DNA of 64,000 bases from Clavibacter sp. VKM Ac-2872 (GTDB taxonomy: Bacteria > Actinomycetota > Actinomycetes > Actinomycetales > Microbacteriaceae), in the NCBI RefSeq assembly GCF_015351105.1, contig NZ_JADKRR010000002.1, positions 248,001-312,000 of the forward strand, in the 5' to 3' direction. The notes beneath the pieces are model-generated. The model did no database searches. It was not told the origin of the DNA and saw only the letters and a list, made by a program, of their open reading frames with translations. The translations under genes were made by a program, and so were the position numbers. Positions 42,219 to 51,798 of the stretch are shown here, piece by piece (position 1 is the first letter of the stretch; each line of letters starts with the position of its first letter).

Positions 42219-43502
42219 ATGGCCCGACAGATCTGGACCCTCCACGGCGACGGCAAGGCGGTCGCCACCTCCGCGGTCGTCGGCCCCGGCGAGCGCCTCA
42301 CCTGGCCCCGCACCATCGGGCTCGGGATGCAGCACGTCGTCGCGATGTTCGGCGCGACCTTCCTCGTGCCCGCCCTCACGGGCTTCCCGCCCACGACCAC
42401 GCTGTTCTTCTCGGGGCTCGGCACGATCCTCTTCCTCCTGATCACCAAGAACCGGCTGCCCAGCTACCTCGGGTCGTCGTTCGCGTTCCTCGCGCCGATC
42501 GGCGCGGCCAACGCGGCCACGGCGGCGGGCGGCGGCGGGATCGGGGCGGCGCTCGCGGGCATCGTCGCGGTCGGCGTGATGCTCGCGATCGTCGGCGGCA
42601 TCGTGCAGCTCACGGGCACCGGCTGGATCGACGCGCTGCTCCCGCCCGTGGTGGCGGGCGCGATCGTGGCGCTCATCGGCTTCAACCTCGCCTCCGCGGC
42701 CCGCGACAACTTCGTCGACAAGCCCGTGACCGCGACCATCACGCTCGCCGCGGTGATCCTCTCCACGGTGCTGTTCCGCGGGATCCTCGGCCGGCTCTCC
42801 ATCGTGCTCGGCGTGGTCGTGGGGTACGTCGTGGCCGCGATCCGAGGCGAGATCGTGTTCGACCCGATCGGGTCCGCCGCGTGGATCGGCCTGCCCGAGT
42901 TCCACGCGCCCGAGATCACGCCGCAGTTCTGGGCGCTGCTGCCCGCCTTCCTGCCCGTGGTGCTCGTGCTGGTCGCCGAGAACGTGGGCCACATCCGCGG
43001 CGTCGCGCAGATGACCGACGGCTCGGTGAACGAGCTGACCGGCCGCGCGCTCCTCGCCGACGGACTGGCGACCGTGCTCGCGGGCCTCGGCGGCGGATCC
43101 GGCACCACGACCTACGGCGAGAACATCGGGGTGATGGCCGCCACCCGCGTCTACTCGACCGCCGCGTACTGGGTGGCCGGCGGGTTCGCCGTGCTGCTCG
43201 GGCTCTCCCCCAAGGTCGGCGCCGTCATCAACACGATCCCGGCCGGCGTGCTCGGCGGCGTGACGACCGCGCTGTACGGCCTCATCGGGATCATCGGCGT
43301 GAAGATCTGGCTGGACAACAAGGTGGACTTCTCGAAGCCCGTCAACCAGCTCACGGCGGCGACCGCGCTCATCGTCGCGATCGCGCCCTTCACCTTCACG
43401 CTCGGCACGGTCTCGTTCAACGGCATCGCGCTCGGCACCATCGCGGCCATCGTGATCTACCACGTGATGCACACGGTCGCGCGGCTCCGCGGAACCGACT
43501 GA
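42219..43502 (+). CDS. Nucleobase:cation symporter-2, uracil/xanthine permease type
   Basis: Protein of 427 aa with 12-14 TM helices. NCS2 marks: TIGLGMQHVVAMFGATFLVP, LPSYLGSSFAFLAPI, VAENVGHIRGVAQM and GLGGGSGTTTYGENIGVMAAT, the last being the family substrate loop (uracil members have the TTYxEN form). It imports uracil or a similar base with protons. ATG 42219; a TACGCT element about 45 nt upstream may be its -10. Confidence 0.93.
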   Translation: MARQIWTLHGDGKAVATSAVVGPGERLTWPRTIGLGMQHVVAMFGATFLVPALTGFPPTTTLFFSGLGTILFLLITKNRLPSYLGSSFAFLAPIGAANAATAAGGGGIGAALAGIVAVGVMLAIVGGIVQLTGTGWIDALLPPVVAGAIVALIGFNLASAARDNFVDKPVTATITLAAVILSTVLFRGILGRLSIVLGVVVGYVVAAIRGEIVFDPIGSAAWIGLPEFHAPEITPQFWALLPAFLPVVLVLVAENVGHIRGVAQMTDGSVNELTGRALLADGLATVLAGLGGGSGTTTYGENIGVMAATRVYSTAAYWVAGGFAVLLGLSPKVGAVINTIPAGVLGGVTTALYGLIGIIGVKIWLDNKVDFSKPVNQLTAATALIVAIAPFTFTLGTVSFNGIALGTIAAIVIYHVMHTVARLRGTD

Positions 43503-43697
43503 CCCGACGGCCGGCCGCGGGCGGTGGATCCGCTCACGGCCGGGCGCCGTCCGCGTGGCCTACCATCGCGGGAGCGCCGCCCGCCGGCCGGGCGTCCGCG
43601 AGCCGGGCCCCGCCATCGCGGGAGCGTCCCCGTCCGCATCGACCGCAGGAGAACCACCCGCCATGCACACGCCTGCGCGCCGAACCGGCGCCGCCCG

Positions 43698-45059
43698 GTG
43701 AACGCGGACGAGTCGCTCGCCGCGCATGCCGTCCGCACGCCGGCCCGCGGCATCATGTCGCGCCCGTGGCTGGCGTTCGCGCTCTGCCACCTGTGGCTCA
43801 TCGCGCTCAACCTGATCGGCCCGACCTCCGCGCTCACCGACGTGACGGACGTCTACCGCGTCTGGATGCAGGAGGGCATGGCAGGCGGCGGCTGGGTGGG
43901 CATCGACCTGCCGTGGGTGTACCCGATCCTCGCGGCCGTGCCCATGCTCGTCTCCCTCGTCGGCGGCACCGTCCTCTACGGCACGGTGTGGCTCGCGCTG
44001 GTCACGCTGCTCGACGCCGGGGCGTTCGCGCTGCTCCTCCGCATCCGACGCGGACGCGGCCTCGGACCCGCCGCGTGGTGGCTCGGCTTCCTCGTGGCGC
44101 TCGGGCCGGTCTCGCTCGGCCGGATCGACGCGGTCACCGTGCCGCTCGCCCTCGCCGGCCTGCTCGTGCTCGCGACCCGGCCCGCCCTCGCCTCCGCGCT
44201 CCTCACCGTCGGCGCCTGGGTGAAGGTGTGGCCGGCCGCCCTGCTGCTCACCGCCGTGATCGCCCGCCGCGGGCTCGCGCGCGGCAGGGTCGTCGTCACC
44301 GCGCTGGGCACGACGGCCGCGGTCGTGGCCGGATCCCTCCTCATCGGCAGCGGCGCGAACGTGCTGGGCTTCGTGGGCCAGCAGACCGGCCGCGGGCTCC
44401 AGGTCGAGTCGACCGCCGCGCTGTACCACCTGTGGCGCATCGTCGCGGGCGACGACCGGTACCGCGTGTACGACGACCTGCGCATCATCACGTTCCAGGT
44501 GTCGGGCCCCGGGGTGGACGCGGTCGCGGCCGCGCTGACGCCGATCATGGTGGGCGTCGTGCTCGTCGTGACGCTGCTCGGGATCCGCGCGCACCTCCGC
44601 GGCGCCTCCCCCGCCGCGCTGATGGGGCCGCTGTCGCTCGCGCTCGTCGCGGCCCTCATCGTCACGAACAAGGTCGGCTCGCCGCAGTACGTGTCGTGGT
44701 TCGCCGTGCCGATCATCGTGATGCTCGTGCACGACCGCCACGCCACCGGCACGGCCGTCGTGGCGCGCCTCGGGCTCGTCGTGGCCGCGCTCACGCAGCT
44801 CGTCTTCCCCTACGCGTACACGCTGCTCACGTCCGCGGTCCCGGTGATCACGCTGCGCGACCTCGCGGAGATCGCGCTCCTGGCGGTGGCCGTCGCGCAG
44901 CTGGTCCGGCTGGGCGCCGTGGAGGTCGACGGGATCCCCGGGGCCGGGATCGCCCGCGCCCGGCGGACCGCGCCGCGGCCGGTGCGCCCCGCGCTGGGCG
45001 CGCGCGTGCTCGACCCCCAGGCGGCGGCGCCCGCCCCTCAGGAGCGCGGCACCGCCTGA
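43698..45059 (+). CDS. GT87/DUF2029-like polyprenyl-dependent membrane glycosyltransferase
   Basis: Protein of 453 aa from GTG 43698 (start uncertain; the upstream frame is open). About ten TM segments. The first extracellular loop holds the Asp pair typical of GT-C enzymes in [20 protein letters not shown]. Later [19 protein letters not shown] matches the DUF2029 group, which uses polyprenyl-phosphate mannose to build lipoglycans in actinobacteria. Substrate inferred from the family only. A TACCAT element at 43561 may be its -10, which would leave a leader of about 125 nt. Overlaps the convergent cysteine hydrolase by 22 nt. Confidence 0.82.
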   Translation: MNADESLAAHAVRTPARGIMSRPWLAFALCHLWLIALNLIGPTSALTDVTDVYRVWMQEGMAGGGWVGIDLPWVYPILAAVPMLVSLVGGTVLYGTVWLALVTLLDAGAFALLLRIRRGRGLGPAAWWLGFLVALGPVSLGRIDAVTVPLALAGLLVLATRPALASALLTVGAWVKVWPAALLLTAVIARRGLARGRVVVTALGTTAAVVAGSLLIGSGANVLGFVGQQTGRGLQVESTAALYHLWRIVAGDDRYRVYDDLRIITFQVSGPGVDAVAAALTPIMVGVVLVVTLLGIRAHLRGASPAALMGPLSLALVAALIVTNKVGSPQYVSWFAVPIIVMLVHDRHATGTAVVARLGLVVAALTQLVFPYAYTLLTSAVPVITLRDLAEIALLAVAVAQLVRLGAVEVDGIPGAGIARARRTAPRPVRPALGARVLDPQAAAPAPQERGTA

Positions 45060-45769
45060 GCGAGGGCGGCGAGCACGGCGTCGGACGTGGCGACCGCGCC
45101 GAACACGCCGCCCTGCATCGTGACCATCCGGAGCGCGGCGTCGTGGTTGGCCGGATCCGTGGCACCCGTGCAGTCCGACAGCACCAGGCACTCGTAGCCG
45201 CGGTCGTTCGCCTCCCGCATGGTCGTGGAGACGCAGACATCGGTGGTGATGCCCGTGAGGATCAGCCGGTCGATGCCGCGCGCCCGCAGCACCAGGTCGA
45301 GGTCGGTCGCGTAGAACGCGCCCTTGCCGGGCTTGTCGATCACGGGCTCGCCGGGGAGCGGGGCCACCTCGGGGACGATCTCCCAGCCGGGTTCGCCGCG
45401 CACGAGGATCCGGCCGCACGGGCCGACGCTGCCGATCTCGGCGCCCGCGCGCTCCGACCGCCAGCGCTTGTTCGCGGGCAGGTCGGAGAGGTCGGGGCGG
45501 TGGCCCTCGCGGGTGTGGATCACCGTCATGCCGAGCGCGCGCACGCGCTCGAGCAGCCGCGCGGTGGGCGCGAGGCCGGCGCGCGTGAGGGCGAGGTCGT
45601 AGCCCATGCGGTCGACGTAGCCGCCGACTCCGCAGAAGTCGACCTGCCAGTCGATGCAGACCACGGCGGTGCGCGCGACGTCGACGGCGCCGTCGTAGGG
45701 CCAGGCGTAGGGATCCGCCGCGACGGGCGTGGTGCCGGCGACGACCGCGGGCACGGCGACCGCGCTCAC
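45038..45769 (-). CDS. Isochorismatase-fold cysteine hydrolase (biuret/ureidoacrylate amidohydrolase type)
   Basis: Protein of 243 aa. Triad visible: Asp in [11 protein letters not shown], Lys in [12 protein letters not shown], Cys in [18 protein letters not shown]. The [16 protein letters not shown] stretch and an N-terminal AWPYDG resemble the biuret hydrolase and RutB groups rather than true isochorismatases. It should hydrolyse an amide such as biuret or ureidoacrylate. GTG 45769 overlaps the NCS1 permease stop (GTGA), so import and hydrolysis are coupled. Confidence 0.87.
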   Translation of the reverse strand: MSAVAVPAVVAGTTPVAADPYAWPYDGAVDVARTAVVCIDWQVDFCGVGGYVDRMGYDLALTRAGLAPTARLLERVRALGMTVIHTREGHRPDLSDLPANKRWRSERAGAEIGSVGPCGRILVRGEPGWEIVPEVAPLPGEPVIDKPGKGAFYATDLDLVLRARGIDRLILTGITTDVCVSTTMREANDRGYECLVLSDCTGATDPANHDAALRMVTMQGGVFGAVATSDAVLAALAQAVPRS

Positions 45770-47142
45770 GAGCGCGCCTCCCCCGCGTCGACGGCCGCGG
45801 CCAGCGGGGCGCGCACCCGTCCCGCGGCGTCCGCGACGACGAGCACGACCGCGCCGACGACCATGCCCACGACCGCGGTCGAGAGGAAGTCGGCGTACGC
45901 GTGGGCCACGAGCGCGACGACGGCGCCGACCGCCCAGCCGACGAACGCGGGGGCGCGCCAGGCGCCGCGGGCGACGACGGATCCGGCCGCCTGGCGCCGC
46001 GGCGCGAGCAGCAGCTGGTCGACGATGAGCACGGCGCCGATGGGCGGCACGATCACGCCGAGCAGGTTCAGCCACACCTCGAAGTAGGTCCAGATGCCGG
46101 CGACCGCGAGGACGACGCCCACCGCGCCGAGCACGAGCGTCGTGCGGCGCATGCGCATGCCGGTGAGCTGGCTCCAGCCGACGGCGCCGTTGTAGAGGCA
46201 GTGGGCGCACACGGATCCGAGGTTCACGACCACGAACAGCACGGCGAGCGGCACGAGGGCACCGCCCTGCGCGACGAGGATCCCGAGGAAGTCGCCGCCC
46301 GCGGTGCCCGGGTCGGTCGCGCCGCCCAGCGCGACGACGAGGCCGCCGACCACCAGCGCGATCGCGTTGCCGAACGGGAACGCCGCGAGGGTCGCGAGCA
46401 CGGCCTGCCGGCCCGAGCGCGCCCAGCGCGTGAAGTCGGCGGTCATGGTGCCCGAGTCGGCGAAGAGCGCGACGACGAGGGTCACGGCCGCGCCGAAGCT
46501 CAGCGCTCCGGCTCCCGCGGCGGGCGCGGTCTGCAGCTCCGCGCCGCCCGGCCGGGTCGCCACGATGACGACGGCGACCGCGCCGAGCACGAGGTAGAGA
46601 GGAGCGGCGACCACGCCGATCCAGGAGAGCGCCCGGATCCCGAGGAGCGTGACCGCGACGAAGAGGAGGCCGGCCACGAGGGTGGTGCCCGTCTGGTCCC
46701 AGCCGAGGCTGCCGTGGAGGGTGGATCCGGTGAGCCCGGTCTGGAACGCGAACCAGCCGATGACCACGGTCGCGAGGAAGCCCGCCGGCACGACGTACCC
46801 CTTCGCGCCGAACGTGCGCATCGCCATGAGCGCGAAGCTCTCGCCGCTGCGCCCGGCCAGGTAGCTGAGCGCGCCGACGTAGACCATGAGGACGAGCGTG
46901 CCGACCGCGACGGCGCCCATGCCCGGCCAGAAGCCGAGCGAGTGGACGACCAGGCCGCCGAACACGGCGCACGTGAGGATCATCGGGAAGCCGAGCCAGA
47001 CGGCGGCGACCGACGCGGTGCGACGGCGCGCGTGCGGGGGCACGGGCTCCGACTCGTACTCGGAGAAGGCGGGGCGGTCGGCGGGATCCGGGGCGGCGCC
47101 GTCAGCGTGGCGCGCGACCGGCGGGGCGGCGGGGTGCGACAT
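45766..47142 (-). CDS. NCS1 nucleobase permease (cytosine permease-like)
   Basis: Protein of 458 aa, 12 TM. NCS1 pattern: [47 protein letters not shown], and [22 protein letters not shown] (helix 6 loop). It likely imports a nucleobase or related amide used by the hydrolase downstream. ATG 47142 with AGGAGCTCCC upstream and a TATAGG -10-like element near 47196. Divergent from a GntR regulator, with an inverted repeat between them. Confidence 0.9.
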   Translation of the reverse strand: MSHPAAPPVARHADGAAPDPADRPAFSEYESEPVPPHARRRTASVAAVWLGFPMILTCAVFGGLVVHSLGFWPGMGAVAVGTLVLMVYVGALSYLAGRSGESFALMAMRTFGAKGYVVPAGFLATVVIGWFAFQTGLTGSTLHGSLGWDQTGTTLVAGLLFVAVTLLGIRALSWIGVVAAPLYLVLGAVAVVIVATRPGGAELQTAPAAGAGALSFGAAVTLVVALFADSGTMTADFTRWARSGRQAVLATLAAFPFGNAIALVVGGLVVALGGATDPGTAGGDFLGILVAQGGALVPLAVLFVVVNLGSVCAHCLYNGAVGWSQLTGMRMRRTTLVLGAVGVVLAVAGIWTYFEVWLNLLGVIVPPIGAVLIVDQLLLAPRRQAAGSVVARGAWRAPAFVGWAVGAVVALVAHAYADFLSTAVVGMVVGAVVLVVADAAGRVRAPLAAAVDAGEARS

Positions 47143-47228
47143 GGGAGCTCCTGGGAGTCGGGTGACGCCGGCGGGGGATCCGGCTGCGCCCTATAGGAAC
47201 ACCCGCGCCGCTCTCGCGCGTTTCTGCG

Positions 47229-47250
47229 GTGTTTCGGGGATGTGAAACAC
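47229..47250. promoter_or_regulatory. Candidate GntR/FadR-type operator
   Basis: GTGTTTC, 8-nt spacer, GAAACAC: perfect 7-bp arms in the divergent region. It lies 30 nt upstream of the GntR -10 and beyond the -10-like element of the permease. Confidence 0.6.
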
Positions 47251-47278
47251 GTCTGGGTGAAGGCCTGGCGGCGGATCC

Positions 47279-47284
47279 TATAAT
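47279..47284 (+). promoter_or_regulatory. Consensus leaderless -10 box for the GntR gene
   Basis: TATAAT, rare in this GC-rich DNA, ends 8 nt before ATG 47292. Confidence 0.7.
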
Positions 47285-47291
47285 CGAGTGC

Positions 47292-47978
47292 ATGCCGACT
47301 CCCGCCCTGGTCCCCGCCCGTCTCGGCGCCGGGGAGCGCGTGCGGGTGCTGCTCGAGGAGGAGATCCTCGGCGGCGTCATCGCCCCCGGATCCCGCGTGA
47401 AGGCCGACGAGGTCGCCCAGCGGATGGGCACGAGCCACATCCCCGTGCGCGAGGCGCTGCGCGCGCTCGAGGCCGACGGCTGGGTCGTGCATCGCGCGCA
47501 CGAGGGCATGTCGGTGCGGCCGCGCGTGCTGTCCGAGCTGGTGGACCTGTTCGAGGCGCGAGCGCTCGTCGAGCCCCGGGCCGTCGAGCTCGCCGCGGGG
47601 CGCCGCACGGCCGACGACCTCCGCGAGCTCGAGCGCGTGATCCGCCTGCAGGAGCTGACCCGGGACCCGGCCGACCTCGCGCGCCTCAACTACGACTTCC
47701 ACGTGGCCCTCGCGTCCGCCGCGCACAACAGCACGCTGGCGCAGGTCGTCGAGTCGATGTCGAAGCGCGTGCGCTTCCACTACCTGCCCGCCGCGAGCGC
47801 GCGCCGGCCCGACTCCCTCGCCGACCACCGCGAGCTGCTCACGCTGGTGGAGCGGCGCGAGGGCGAGCGGGCGGCGGATCTCGCGCGCCGGCACATCGAG
47901 GCCACGCGCGTCGACGCGTGCGCGGCGCTCGAGGCGCTCACGCGCGAGGAGTCCACGGCGGCCGAGGCCGCGGGCTAG
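47292..47978 (+). CDS. GntR-family regulator (FadR/FCD type)
   Basis: Protein of 228 aa. Winged helix at about 15-75: RVRVLLEEEILGGVIAPGSRVKADEVAQRMGTSHIPVREALRALEADGWV. FCD helical effector domain from about 90: LFEARALVEPRAVELAAGRR, NYDFHVALASAAHNSTLAQVV (metal His/Asp), and LADHRELLTLVERREGERAADLARRHIEATR. It likely controls the divergent permease/hydrolase operon in response to the imported compound. Confidence 0.92.
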   Translation: MPTPALVPARLGAGERVRVLLEEEILGGVIAPGSRVKADEVAQRMGTSHIPVREALRALEADGWVVHRAHEGMSVRPRVLSELVDLFEARALVEPRAVELAAGRRTADDLRELERVIRLQELTRDPADLARLNYDFHVALASAAHNSTLAQVVESMSKRVRFHYLPAASARRPDSLADHRELLTLVERREGERAADLARRHIEATRVDACAALEALTREESTAAEAAG

Positions 47979-47997
47979 CGGTCGCCGCCGGCTCGGA

Positions 47998-48696
47998 TCA
48001 GAGCCCGAGCAGCCGCTCCAACGCCACGTCCTCGAGGGAGTCGAGCACGAGGTCCGCCCCCGCGTCGCGCAGCTCGTCGGCCGAGTAGTGGCCGCTCGCG
48101 ACGCCGACCGCGGTCGCGCATGCGTCGTGCGCGGAGGTGATGTCGTTCGGGGTGTCGCCGACGACGAGCACCTCGTCGCGCCGGGGCTCGGCGCCGCGGA
48201 GGGTGCCGGCCGTCGCGATCGCCCGGCGGACGACGTCGACGCGGTCGGGCGAGTCGGATCCGTACGCGCCGAACACGAAGAACCGGCCGAGACGGGCGGG
48301 CTCCATCTTCGTGCGGGCCGCGCCCTCCATCGCGCCGGAGACGAGGCCGAGCACGACACCCGCGTCGGCGAGCCGGTCGAGCAGGGCCTCCGCGCCGTCG
48401 AGCACGCGGTAGCCGTCGGAGACGCGGATGTCGTCGGCGAGGTGCCGGAGGTAGGAGGCGTAGAGGCGCGCGAGCTCGGCGGGCTCCGGATCCCGGCCCA
48501 TCACGCCGCGGAAGGTGGCGGCGCCGACCAGCGGATCCGTCTCCCCCGCCGACGAGTGCTCGCCGATGTCGGCCTCGACGTCGTGCAGGTCGCGGAACGC
48601 CATCGCCCAGCTGCGGGCGCCGGAGCCGCCCGTGTGGATGAGGGTCTCGTCGATGTCGAAGAGGACGGCGGGCGGGGTGGATTTCGTGTCGGCCAT
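47998..48696 (-). CDS. HAD-superfamily phosphatase
   Basis: Protein of 232 aa. Motif I LFDIDETLIHTGG (Asp14 and Asp16), motif II LVSGAM (Ser/Thr), motif III Lys in RTKMEPARLG, motif IV VLVVGDTPNDITSAHDA. An alpha-helical cap at about 30-95. PGP-like or beta-phosphoglucomutase-like in layout. It hydrolyses a small phosphate ester; substrate unknown. ATG 48696 with a CACGAT element 7 nt upstream, a weak leaderless box. Confidence 0.9.
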   Translation of the reverse strand: MADTKSTPPAVLFDIDETLIHTGGSGARSWAMAFRDLHDVEADIGEHSSAGETDPLVGAATFRGVMGRDPEPAELARLYASYLRHLADDIRVSDGYRVLDGAEALLDRLADAGVVLGLVSGAMEGAARTKMEPARLGRFFVFGAYGSDSPDRVDVVRRAIATAGTLRGAEPRRDEVLVVGDTPNDITSAHDACATAVGVASGHYSADELRDAGADLVLDSLEDVALERLLGL

Positions 48697-48751
48697 GCAT
48701 CCATCGTGCTCCGGCGCAGCTCCGCGCGGCCCGACCGCGGCGCCCGTCGGA

Positions 48752-49264
48752 TCAGGACGAGCGGCGCGCGCGGACCCGCTCGGTCGTCCGCGCGATGACG
48801 CGCAGGCTGTCGATGAGCGTCGCGATCTGCTCGCGGCTGAGGTCGGCGAGCACCTCGTCCTCGTCGGCGACGAGGCGGCGCATCGCCCGGTCGACGCGCT
48901 CGATGCCGAACGGCGTGAGCACCACGAGCCGGCTGCGGCCGCCCGCCGGATCCTCCTCGCGCGTGATGAAGGAGCGCGCGGTCAGCCGGTTCACCCGGTG
49001 CACGAGGCTGCCCGTGTCGGTGCCGAGGCGCTCGGCGAGCCCGGCGCGCGTGAGGCCCGCGTCGCCCTGCTGGCGGAGCACGGAGAGGAACTCGAACTCG
49101 CTCGTGGTGAGGCCCTCGGCGGCGAACGCGCCCTCGCGGATCCGCTGCATCTGCGGCAGCAGGCGCCGGAGCCGGGACACCACGTCGAGCGGCGCGAAGT
49201 CGACGTCGGGCATGGCGGCGCCCCACGCGTCGATCACCAGGTCGACGTCGTCGTCATCCTTCAT
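48752..49264 (-). CDS. MarR-family regulator
   Basis: Protein of 170 aa starting MKDDDDVDLVIDAWGAAMPDVDFAPLDV. The HTH and wing run from FEFLSVLRQQGDAGLTRAGLAERLGTDTGSLVHRVNRLTARSFITREEDPAGGRSRLVVLTPFG. The WGAAMPDVDFAPLDVVSRLRRL opening is the form seen in MarR proteins beside transporters or oxidoreductases. No clear target nearby. TACCGT about 23 nt before the ATG could be its -10. Confidence 0.85.
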   Translation of the reverse strand: MKDDDDVDLVIDAWGAAMPDVDFAPLDVVSRLRRLLPQMQRIREGAFAAEGLTTSEFEFLSVLRQQGDAGLTRAGLAERLGTDTGSLVHRVNRLTARSFITREEDPAGGRSRLVVLTPFGIERVDRAMRRLVADEDEVLADLSREQIATLIDSLRVIARTTERVRARRSS

Positions 49265-49397
49265 CGGGACTCCCACCGTCGCGTCCACGGTACCCGGAGC
49301 GGCGGGCGCGGAGAGACGCTCCGGACGCCGCGGACGGCCGATGTCGCGGGGCGTCGCGGATCGCGGGTCCGGCCGCGGCCTCCGGCAGGATGTGCGC

Positions 49398-50303
49398 ATG
49401 ACCCGGCCGCTCCCGCTCCCCGACCGCCCGCTGGTGCTCGACGGCGGCCTCGGCACGCTGCTGGAGGCGCGCGGGCACGACCTGTCGGATCCGCTGTGGA
49501 GCGCCCGCGTGCTCGCCGACGAGCCGGGCGCGGTGCGGGCGGCGCACGCCGAGTTCTTCCGCGCGGGCGCGGACGTCGCGATCACGGCGTCGTACCAGGT
49601 GGGATTCGACGCGTTCGCGGCGCGCGGGCTGAGCACCGCGGAGACCGAGGCGCTGCTCCGGGCGAGCGTGCGGCTCGCGGCCGAGGCGCGGGACGAGGTC
49701 GCGCGGGAGGACGCCGCCGGGGCGGGCCGCGACCGGTGGATCGCCGCGTCCGTCGGCCCGTACGGCGCGACGCTCGGCGACGGCTCCGAGTACGCGGGAT
49801 TCAGCGGCCTCACCCGCGCGGAGCTCCGCCGCTGGCACGCCCCGCGGTTCGCCGTGCTCGCCGACGCCGGCGCCGACCTCCTCGCCTGCGAGACCATCCC
49901 GAGCCTCGACGAGGGCCGCGCGCTGGTGGATCTCGCGCGCGGCTCCGGCGCGTCGGCCTGGCTCGCGTTCACGGTCGCGGACGGCCGCCTGCGCTCGGGC
50001 GAGCCGATGGCCGAGGGCTTCCGGCTCGCGGATGAGGCCGACGAGATCGTGGCGGTGGGGATCAACTGCGCGCACCCCGACGAGGTGCCGGCCGCGATCG
50101 CCGCGGCCCGGAGCGTCACCGACCGGCCGGTGGTCGTCTACCCGAACTCCGGCGAGCGCTGGGACGCGGTCGCGCGCGGCTGGGGCGGCGACCCCGCGCT
50201 GCCGTCCGTCGACGCGTGGATCCGCGCGGGTGCGGCGCTCGTCGGCGGGTGCTGCCGGGTCGGCCCCGACGAGATCCGCCGGATGCGCGACGCGCTCGGC
50301 TGA
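49398..50303 (+). CDS. mmuM: Homocysteine S-methyltransferase (SMM type)
   Basis: Protein of 301 aa. Pcv1/BHMT family: LVLDGGLGTLLEARG, DVAITASYQVGF, IAASVGPYGATLGDGSEYAG, LLACETIPSLDE. Zinc ligands in GINCAHPDEV and VGGCCRVGPDEIRRM. It methylates homocysteine from S-methylmethionine, a plant metabolite, or SAM. ATG 49398 with CAGGAT ending 7 nt upstream. No methionine-uptake gene beside it. Confidence 0.94.
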   Translation: MTRPLPLPDRPLVLDGGLGTLLEARGHDLSDPLWSARVLADEPGAVRAAHAEFFRAGADVAITASYQVGFDAFAARGLSTAETEALLRASVRLAAEARDEVAREDAAGAGRDRWIAASVGPYGATLGDGSEYAGFSGLTRAELRRWHAPRFAVLADAGADLLACETIPSLDEGRALVDLARGSGASAWLAFTVADGRLRSGEPMAEGFRLADEADEIVAVGINCAHPDEVPAAIAAARSVTDRPVVVYPNSGERWDAVARGWGGDPALPSVDAWIRAGAALVGGCCRVGPDEIRRMRDALG

Positions 50304-50318
50304 GGCCGCGCGCACGAC

Positions 50319-50350
50319 GACGGCCCGCCCCCGCGCGGGGACGGGCCGTC
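50319..50350. terminator. Terminator between mmuM and the QorB-like gene
   Basis: Inverted repeat GACGGCCCG/CGGGCCGTC with an inner CCCC/GGGG extension, between two convergent genes. Works for both strands. Confidence 0.8.
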
Positions 50351-50364
50351 GGGTGCGGGAAGGG

Positions 50365-51228
50365 TCAGGCGCCCGCGACCGCCTGGCGGAGGCCGTCGGC
50401 GAGCGACGTGGTGGGACGGCCGAGCAGGCGCGACAGGTCGCCCGTCTCGTCGTCGAGCTGGCCGGCGGCCGTGGCGGCGTCGAGGCCGACGACGAAGCCG
50501 ACGGTGCCCTCGTCGAGGCCGGCGCCGCCGAGGATCCGCGCGTGCTCCTCGCTCGAGACCCGCGAGACGGGCACGGGCTGGCCGAGGATCCCGGAGATGG
50601 CCTCGGCGAGGTCGTCCTGCGTCCAGCGCTCGTCGCCCGCGAGCTCGAACGTCTGCCCGGCGAGCGAGTCATCGAGGGCCGCGACCGCGGTGGCCTCGGC
50701 GAAGTCGGCGATGGTGGCGCTCGCGACGCGGCCGTCGCCCGCGCTCGTGAGGAGCGCGCCCGTCTGCTTCACGGTGTCGACCGTGCCCGCGTAGTTCTCG
50801 GTGTACCAGCCGTTGCGGAGCAGCGTGACGGGGACACCCGACGCGGCGAGCACCTCCTCGGTGGCCTTGTGCTCGCCCGCGATGAAGAGCTCGGTGGTGG
50901 AGGCGCGGAGGACGCTCGAGTAGAGGATCCGGCCGACGCCCGCGGCCTTCGCGGCCTCGATGACGGTGGTGTGCTGCGGCACGCGCTGGCCGACCTCGCT
51001 GCCGGAGACGAGCACGAGCGTGTCGCCGGGCTGGATCGCGGCGGCGACGCTCTCGGCGTCGGTGTACTCGAGGCGCGCGGTGCGGACGCCCTGCGCGGCG
51101 AGGTCGGCGAGGGCCTCGGGACGGCGCGCGGTGGCGAGCACGTCGGAGGCGGCGGCGCCGCGGGCGAGGAGGGACGCGACGATGCGCGATCCGAGGCGGC
51201 CGGTGGCGGCGGTGACGACGATGGTCAT
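50365..51228 (-). CDS. NAD(P)H:quinone oxidoreductase, QorB/YtfG-type SDR
   Basis: Protein of 287 aa, atypical SDR. Nucleotide site IVVTAATGRLGSRIVASLL (TGxxGxxG variant) and TLVLVSGSEVGQRVPQHTTVIEAAKAAGV; GWYTENYAGTV matches the QorB group. It reduces quinones or other carbonyls with NADPH. Divergent from an HxlR gene, as in the Corynebacterium qor2/qorR pair (family knowledge). ATG 51228. Confidence 0.9.
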   Translation of the reverse strand: MTIVVTAATGRLGSRIVASLLARGAAASDVLATARRPEALADLAAQGVRTARLEYTDAESVAAAIQPGDTLVLVSGSEVGQRVPQHTTVIEAAKAAGVGRILYSSVLRASTTELFIAGEHKATEEVLAASGVPVTLLRNGWYTENYAGTVDTVKQTGALLTSAGDGRVASATIADFAEATAVAALDDSLAGQTFELAGDERWTQDDLAEAISGILGQPVPVSRVSSEEHARILGGAGLDEGTVGFVVGLDAATAAGQLDDETGDLSRLLGRPTTSLADGLRQAVAGA

Positions 51229-51286
51229 GGGGATGCCTTTCGAGTCGGGAGGAGCGGTACGCCGGGGTCAACGACTCCGTCGCCGA

Positions 51287-51308
51287 GTACCTTCCCACAG
51301 AGGGGTAC
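51287..51308. promoter_or_regulatory. Candidate HxlR operator
   Basis: GTACC, 12-nt spacer, GGTAC between the divergent genes, close to the HxlR start. HxlR/DUF24 proteins often bind GTAC-type repeats. Confidence 0.5.
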
Positions 51309-51319
51309 CCACCTTCTGG

Positions 51320-51325
51320 TAAGTT
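51320..51325 (+). promoter_or_regulatory. Leaderless -10 box for the HxlR gene
   Basis: TAAGTT ends 8 nt before GTG 51333. Confidence 0.55.
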
Positions 51326-51332
51326 GTGCGAT

Positions 51333-51722
51333 GTGACGCAGATGAGCTTCCGGGTGAGCCGCGACCGGCCCGGCGTGACCGAGGGCCGCTACCCCGCGAA
51401 CTGCCCGTCGCGCACGCTGCTCGACCACATCACGAGCAAGTGGGGCGTGCTCGTCCTCCTCGCGCTCGGGGAGCGGTCGCGCCGCTGGGGCGAGCTGCGG
51501 CGCGAGGTCGAGGGCATCAGCGAGAAGATGCTCGCCTCCACGCTGCGCACGCTCGCCGACGACGGGCTCGTCCTCCGCGAGGCGCAGCCCACCATCCCGC
51601 CGCGGGTCGACTACCGGCTCACCGAGCTCGGCCACGAGGCGAGCGCCCGGCTCGTGCCGCTCATGGACCTCGTCATGGACATCACCGAGGACACGTCGCC
51701 GCTGGCGTCACGCCGACCCTAG
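51333..51722 (+). CDS. HxlR-family regulator (QorR-like redox sensor)
   Basis: Protein of 129 aa from GTG 51333. Winged helix: CPSRTLLDHITSKWGVLVLLALGERSRRWGELRREVEGISEKMLASTLRTLADDGLVLREAQPTIPPRVDYRLTELG. Cys24 in PANCPSR is at the position of the redox cysteine known from DUF24 proteins such as QorR and YodB. It likely represses the divergent quinone reductase until oxidised or modified. The start is set by the leaderless box; 51324 (TTG) is an alternative. Confidence 0.88.
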   Translation: MTQMSFRVSRDRPGVTEGRYPANCPSRTLLDHITSKWGVLVLLALGERSRRWGELRREVEGISEKMLASTLRTLADDGLVLREAQPTIPPRVDYRLTELGHEASARLVPLMDLVMDITEDTSPLASRRP

Positions 51723-51798
51723 GCTTGGTGCGGCCGCCGAGGGATCGGCGCCGACCCGCCCCGCGCCACGGCGCCACCCGGCCAGAGAGAGACCGACG

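Noticed and set aside
42881-46087. 1068-codon plus-strand frame
   Set aside because: Crosses the uracil permease, the GT87-like gene and the antisense hydrolase/permease. Arg/Pro-rich, no domain.
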